A DNA stretch of 7,081 nucleotides, from positions 1 to 7,081 of the forward strand of contig JAGVFV010000012.1 in the NCBI GenBank assembly GCA_020057445.1. The letters run 5' to 3'. Shown here one piece after another: positions 5,628-7,081 of this stretch. Positions within the stretch are counted from its first letter, which is position 1; every line of letters starts with the position of its first letter. The notes under the pieces were generated by a model. That model ran no database searches. It saw only the letters and a list, made by a program, of their open reading frames with translations, and was not told where the DNA came from. The translations under genes and the position numbers were made by a program. This stretch comes from an archaeon (GTDB lineage: Archaea; Nanobdellota; Nanobdellia; Woesearchaeales; JAHJEM01).

Positions 5628-5656
5628 GTAACTGACAAACTTACTACGTATATGAC

Positions 5657-5899
5657 TTATCTTTCTTCAGCAAGCAATTTCAGTTGTACACAACGCGTGT
5701 ACAGCTTAATTGGTTCGTTATATAGAAAACTGAGAACACGGACGCGATGACAGAAAGATATACCTAAGGGGGGTGGCAATCTGCCCCCACCCTTCTGAGA
5801 ACCTTTATCTCTACGACGCATATCTTTCAGATACCCTGCAGGGTCTTTGGAATCAGTCAAATCACCGAGAATGTCAGTTGTCGACAACCAGTCGATAGC
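5657..5899 (-). pseudogene. Broken BRO-N (phage antirepressor-like) domain fragment
   Basis: On the minus strand, from about 5899, the frame reads AIDWLSTTDILGDLTDSKDP, then AGYLKDMRRRDKGSQKGGG, then RLPPPLGI. This resembles the BRO-N/COG3617 core W.s..D....LTdS.dP..Y...m+.RD..l.kGwG....PL.I. The part after it should carry the ...GG...NC..TEG.FRIIQSIPSPKAEP region, which is absent. Instead an unrelated-looking stretch leads to LYTRCVQLKLLAEE and a stop at 5657; the latter resembles the ..C.QLKLLAeDGK segment of other BRO-N proteins, and KSYT follows in a shifted frame. No good start codon exists: two TGA codons (5908-5906 and 5902-5900) lie in frame just upstream. I read this as a decayed copy, possibly a junction of two copies. 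In phages BRO-N proteins act as antirepressors or DNA-binding regulators; here no function is likely. Confidence 0.5.
5766..5794. repeat. GC-rich imperfect hairpin inside the BRO-N fragment
   Basis: AAGGGGGGTGGC (5766-5777) and GCCCCCACCCTT (5783-5794) pair over 12 positions with two mismatches and a 5-base loop. On the minus strand it encodes the GGGRLPPPL segment. It is the most GC-rich structure in an otherwise AT-leaning region. Confidence 0.6.
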
Positions 5900-5905
5900 T
5901 CACCG

Positions 5906-6007
5906 TCATGATTCCACATATTTCGAGATGGAAGTCTTCCTCGCTTTTGCTAAAGCCTTCTTAGCTTTTTTACTCAAAGAACGATTTTTGCTGGTGGAGC
6001 ATACCAT
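5906..6007 (-). CDS. Putative 33-residue basic peptide, translationally coupled to dinD
   Basis: The ATG overlaps the dinD stop codon in TAATG (6009-6005), a typical coupling arrangement. GAGGGT lies about nine bases upstream, inside the end of dinD, and could serve as a Shine-Dalgarno sequence. The product begins MVCSTSKNRSLSKKAKKALA, continues KARKTSISKYVES and ends at TGA 5906-5908. It is strongly basic and helical. The last part is reminiscent of the C-terminal ARKTPxSEY(V/I)S tails of some archaeal RelB-like antitoxins; that is a weak resemblance. Alternatively it is the N-terminus of the decayed BRO-N gene that follows in the same frame after two TGA codons. I cannot choose between a real micro-gene and a pseudogene head. 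Confidence 0.4.
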   Translation of the reverse strand: MVCSTSKNRSLSKKAKKALAKARKTSISKYVES

Positions 6008-6852
6008 TACTCTGCTACCCTCTTACTGGTTTTTTTCGTCAATCGTTTTTCATCCTTCTTGACCTTTCGCTCAAGCTTCTTGATATCCTCTTCAGGAGGA
6101 AGCTCTTCTGGCTTTATCCCTCTTTTTGTAAGGACCTGCCTGACATCAGCATTGTTCCTCACATGCTCTTGGGTAATATCTTCTTCCCCCTTTAACTCGT
6201 CCTTCCTCACATTGAAATTCGTGATCTCTGTTGCAAGGTTCTTTGCCGTGATGGTGATTGTCGGAAGAAAATCCGCAAGCGGCCTCTTTTGTGGCACGCC
6301 AAGCCTTTCTTTCATCTGAGCAGTCGTGTTCCCTCCGAACAATACCTGGTCACCCCTGCTTCTGATCCTCGCAAAGCCATCATCATCAACCCCACGTTCA
6401 TAGATTAATTTCGAGAGCTCTGTTTCAGAGGCGACAAGTTTCTGCCTCGCGTTCAGCCTCTCTATCAAAGCAATCCTTTTCTCGATCAATTCCTGCTTTC
6501 TTGTCTGGACTGCAAAATAGCTCTGGGCAAAGGCGATCTGCTCTTTCCTCGGATCCCCATTCTGCGCAATGAGGTAACAGGCGTAACGGGTGAGCATGAT
6601 ATCGTCGATATCTCTCGTAGCATTGGATCCAATACCGACCATTTTCCTGATGCCAGGAAAATGGTCATCAACGTCGTGCCCTGACTTCTTGCAGGCAACT
6701 TTTGCCTTTTCAATGACATGAACAAAGTTCTCCCACTTGTCATAACCCAAAAGCAACTGCAAGTCCCTTGCTAGCCAAAACTCAATCCCATCGGCCTCCT
6801 TTGCATGCTCTTCAAATGTCCTCTGCAGCTGTGCAATGATGACCTTGTCCAT
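6007..6852 (-). CDS. dinD: DNA damage-inducible protein D (DinD) homologue
   Basis: The 281 residues resemble E. coli DinD (274 residues) over nearly the whole length. Shared features in order are FWLARDLQLLLGYDKWENF (25-43), KACKKSGH-like KVACKKSGHDVDDHF (51-65), GIGSNATRDIDDIMLTRYAC (73-92), YLIAQNGDP (93-101), SYFAVQTRKQEL (111-122), LIYERGVDDDGF (149-160), LFGGNT (171-176) and a C-terminal PEELP (248-252), followed by a Lys-rich tail. In E. coli dinD is LexA-controlled and its product inhibits RecA filament activity; archaea lack LexA, so that regulation should not be assumed. The N-terminal part is distantly like BRO-N domains. ATG 6852 is preferred over the longer open frame to 7005 because it matches family length and lies 27 bases from a TATA box. 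The stop TAA overlaps the next ATG. Confidence 0.88.
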   Translation of the reverse strand: MDKVIIAQLQRTFEEHAKEADGIEFWLARDLQLLLGYDKWENFVHVIEKAKVACKKSGHDVDDHFPGIRKMVGIGSNATRDIDDIMLTRYACYLIAQNGDPRKEQIAFAQSYFAVQTRKQELIEKRIALIERLNARQKLVASETELSKLIYERGVDDDGFARIRSRGDQVLFGGNTTAQMKERLGVPQKRPLADFLPTITITAKNLATEITNFNVRKDELKGEEDITQEHVRNNADVRQVLTKRGIKPEELPPEEDIKKLERKVKKDEKRLTKKTSKRVAE

Positions 6853-6874
6853 GCTTCTGGTTAATGCCTCCTTG

Positions 6875-6882
6875 CTTATAAA
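6875..6882 (-). promoter_or_regulatory. TATA box for dinD
   Basis: On the minus strand the sequence is TTATAAGC preceded by GGT (TTTATAAG core), centred about 27 bases before the ATG at 6852, so a leaderless or near-leaderless mRNA is expected. A GGAGG at 6871-6867 lies 14 bases before the ATG, too far for a usual Shine-Dalgarno sequence and probably upstream of the RNA 5' end. Confidence 0.65.
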
Positions 6883-6938
6883 CCATGCCCTCTGATGTCC
6901 AGTGCATAGGCACTCGAATTTATATGTATTTACGAAAA

Positions 6939-6990
6939 CCGGAAAGAACACGGACCACACTGGAATGAGGGCAATCCGAAATATTTCCGG
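6939..6990. repeat. Inverted repeat in the dinD/plus-strand gene divergent region
   Basis: CCGGAAA (6939-6945) and TTTCCGG (6984-6990) form a perfect 7-bp dyad with a 38-base spacer. The right arm overlaps the 10-bp palindrome GAAATATTTC (6978-6987). These sites lie between two divergent promoters (6875-6882 and 7028-7035) and could be operator sites; no known regulator motif is recognised. Confidence 0.4.
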
Positions 6991-7027
6991 AAGAGTATTA
7001 CTCATTGATAGTAAAAAAAGGGAAACC

Positions 7028-7035
7028 TTTAAAAA
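7028..7035 (+). promoter_or_regulatory. TATA box for the gene starting at 7070
   Basis: TTTAAAAA predicts a transcription start near 7057. The short leader would contain AGGGG (7058-7062) seven bases before the ATG, a good Shine-Dalgarno arrangement. Confidence 0.5.
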
Positions 7036-7069
7036 GAAGACGACGATACTTTCAACCAGGGGAACTGAT

Positions 7070-7081
7070 ATGAAAGTAGCA
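7070..7081 (+). CDS. Start of an unidentified gene cut by the window end
   Basis: Only ATG AAA GTA GCA (M-K-V-A) is visible. The call rests on the upstream TATA box and the AGGGG Shine-Dalgarno sequence with a 7-base spacer, which together mark a convincing start site. The MKVA opening is common for Rossmann-fold or signal-peptide proteins alike, so no product can be proposed. It is divergent from dinD across 217 bases. Confidence 0.5.

Larger units (their letters stand above)
5501..5656. other. Hairpin-rich stretch without a convincing gene
   Basis: The stretch holds three perfect inverted-repeat structures described separately, two of which cannot form together with a fourth alternative. 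A 23-codon ORF (ATG 5511 to TAA 5582, MLLIETEGKLGDIPV...) is the only open frame with an ATG near a TATA-like sequence. The TATA is too close (about 18 bases) for a normal start, and no Shine-Dalgarno sequence is present, so I do not call it a gene. The region may be the structured 3' end of the leftward transcript, a small RNA, or the remnant of a mobile element end. Confidence 0.4.

Noticed and set aside
5900..5908. TGA readthrough or recoding joining the 33-codon ORF to the BRO-N fragment
   Set aside because: TGA acts as a normal stop elsewhere in the window (epimerase, flavin reductase), there are two TGA codons three bases apart, and the downstream part is itself broken; decay is simpler.
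6853..7005. N-terminal extension of dinD by 51 codons
   Set aside because: It would exceed the family length, its residues are hydrophobic and unlike DinD, and the TATA box at 6875-6882 lies within it.

Overview
This looks like archaeal DNA, probably from a small-genome DPANN lineage such as Woesearchaeota or a relative; the lineage is inferred. The signs are archaeal TATA boxes about 26-29 bases upstream of start codons, several apparently leaderless genes, and a secreted Cys-rich protein ending in a PEF-CTERM-like tail (VPEFG, hydrophobic helix, RKK). No rRNA, tRNA or CRISPR array was seen.

Left part (1-3257). The window opens inside an unrecognised plus-strand gene whose last 113 codons are present. 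A UDP-glucuronate 4-epimerase of the CapI type follows (386-1321). Convergent to it lie two exported proteins on the minus strand: a small helical one (1331-1912) and a Cys-rich, C-terminally anchored one (1962-2477). Behind them on the same strand is a compact ferredoxin-NADP reductase-like flavoprotein (2586-3257).

Middle part (3258-5494). A 93-base divergent promoter region separates the reductase from guaC, a GMP reductase (3351-4424) that begins with TTG and closely resembles bacterial and eukaryotic GuaC. Its stop codon shares a CTAG with the stop of a convergent SemiSWEET sugar transporter gene (4421-4675). A NYN-domain (LabA/DUF88-like) putative ribonuclease follows (4913-5494).

Right part (5495-7081). 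This is the least ordinary region. It holds an intact dinD homologue on the minus strand (6007-6852). A 33-codon ORF is joined to dinD by a TAATG stop/start overlap, and a broken BRO-N antirepressor-like fragment lies behind it. Beyond that is a 160-base hairpin-rich stretch with no convincing gene, including a perfect 10-bp stem with a 4-base loop. A new plus-strand gene starts at 7070 and leaves the window after four codons.

The genes do not form one pathway. The epimerase and the two exported proteins suggest cell-surface functions. GuaC, the flavin reductase and SemiSWEET are metabolic or transport genes. The NYN nuclease, dinD and BRO-N remnant resemble an accessory or mobile-element-derived cluster. 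Candidates for something undescribed are the dinD / micro-ORF / BRO-N remnant unit with its structured tail, and the Cys-rich sortase-type protein.
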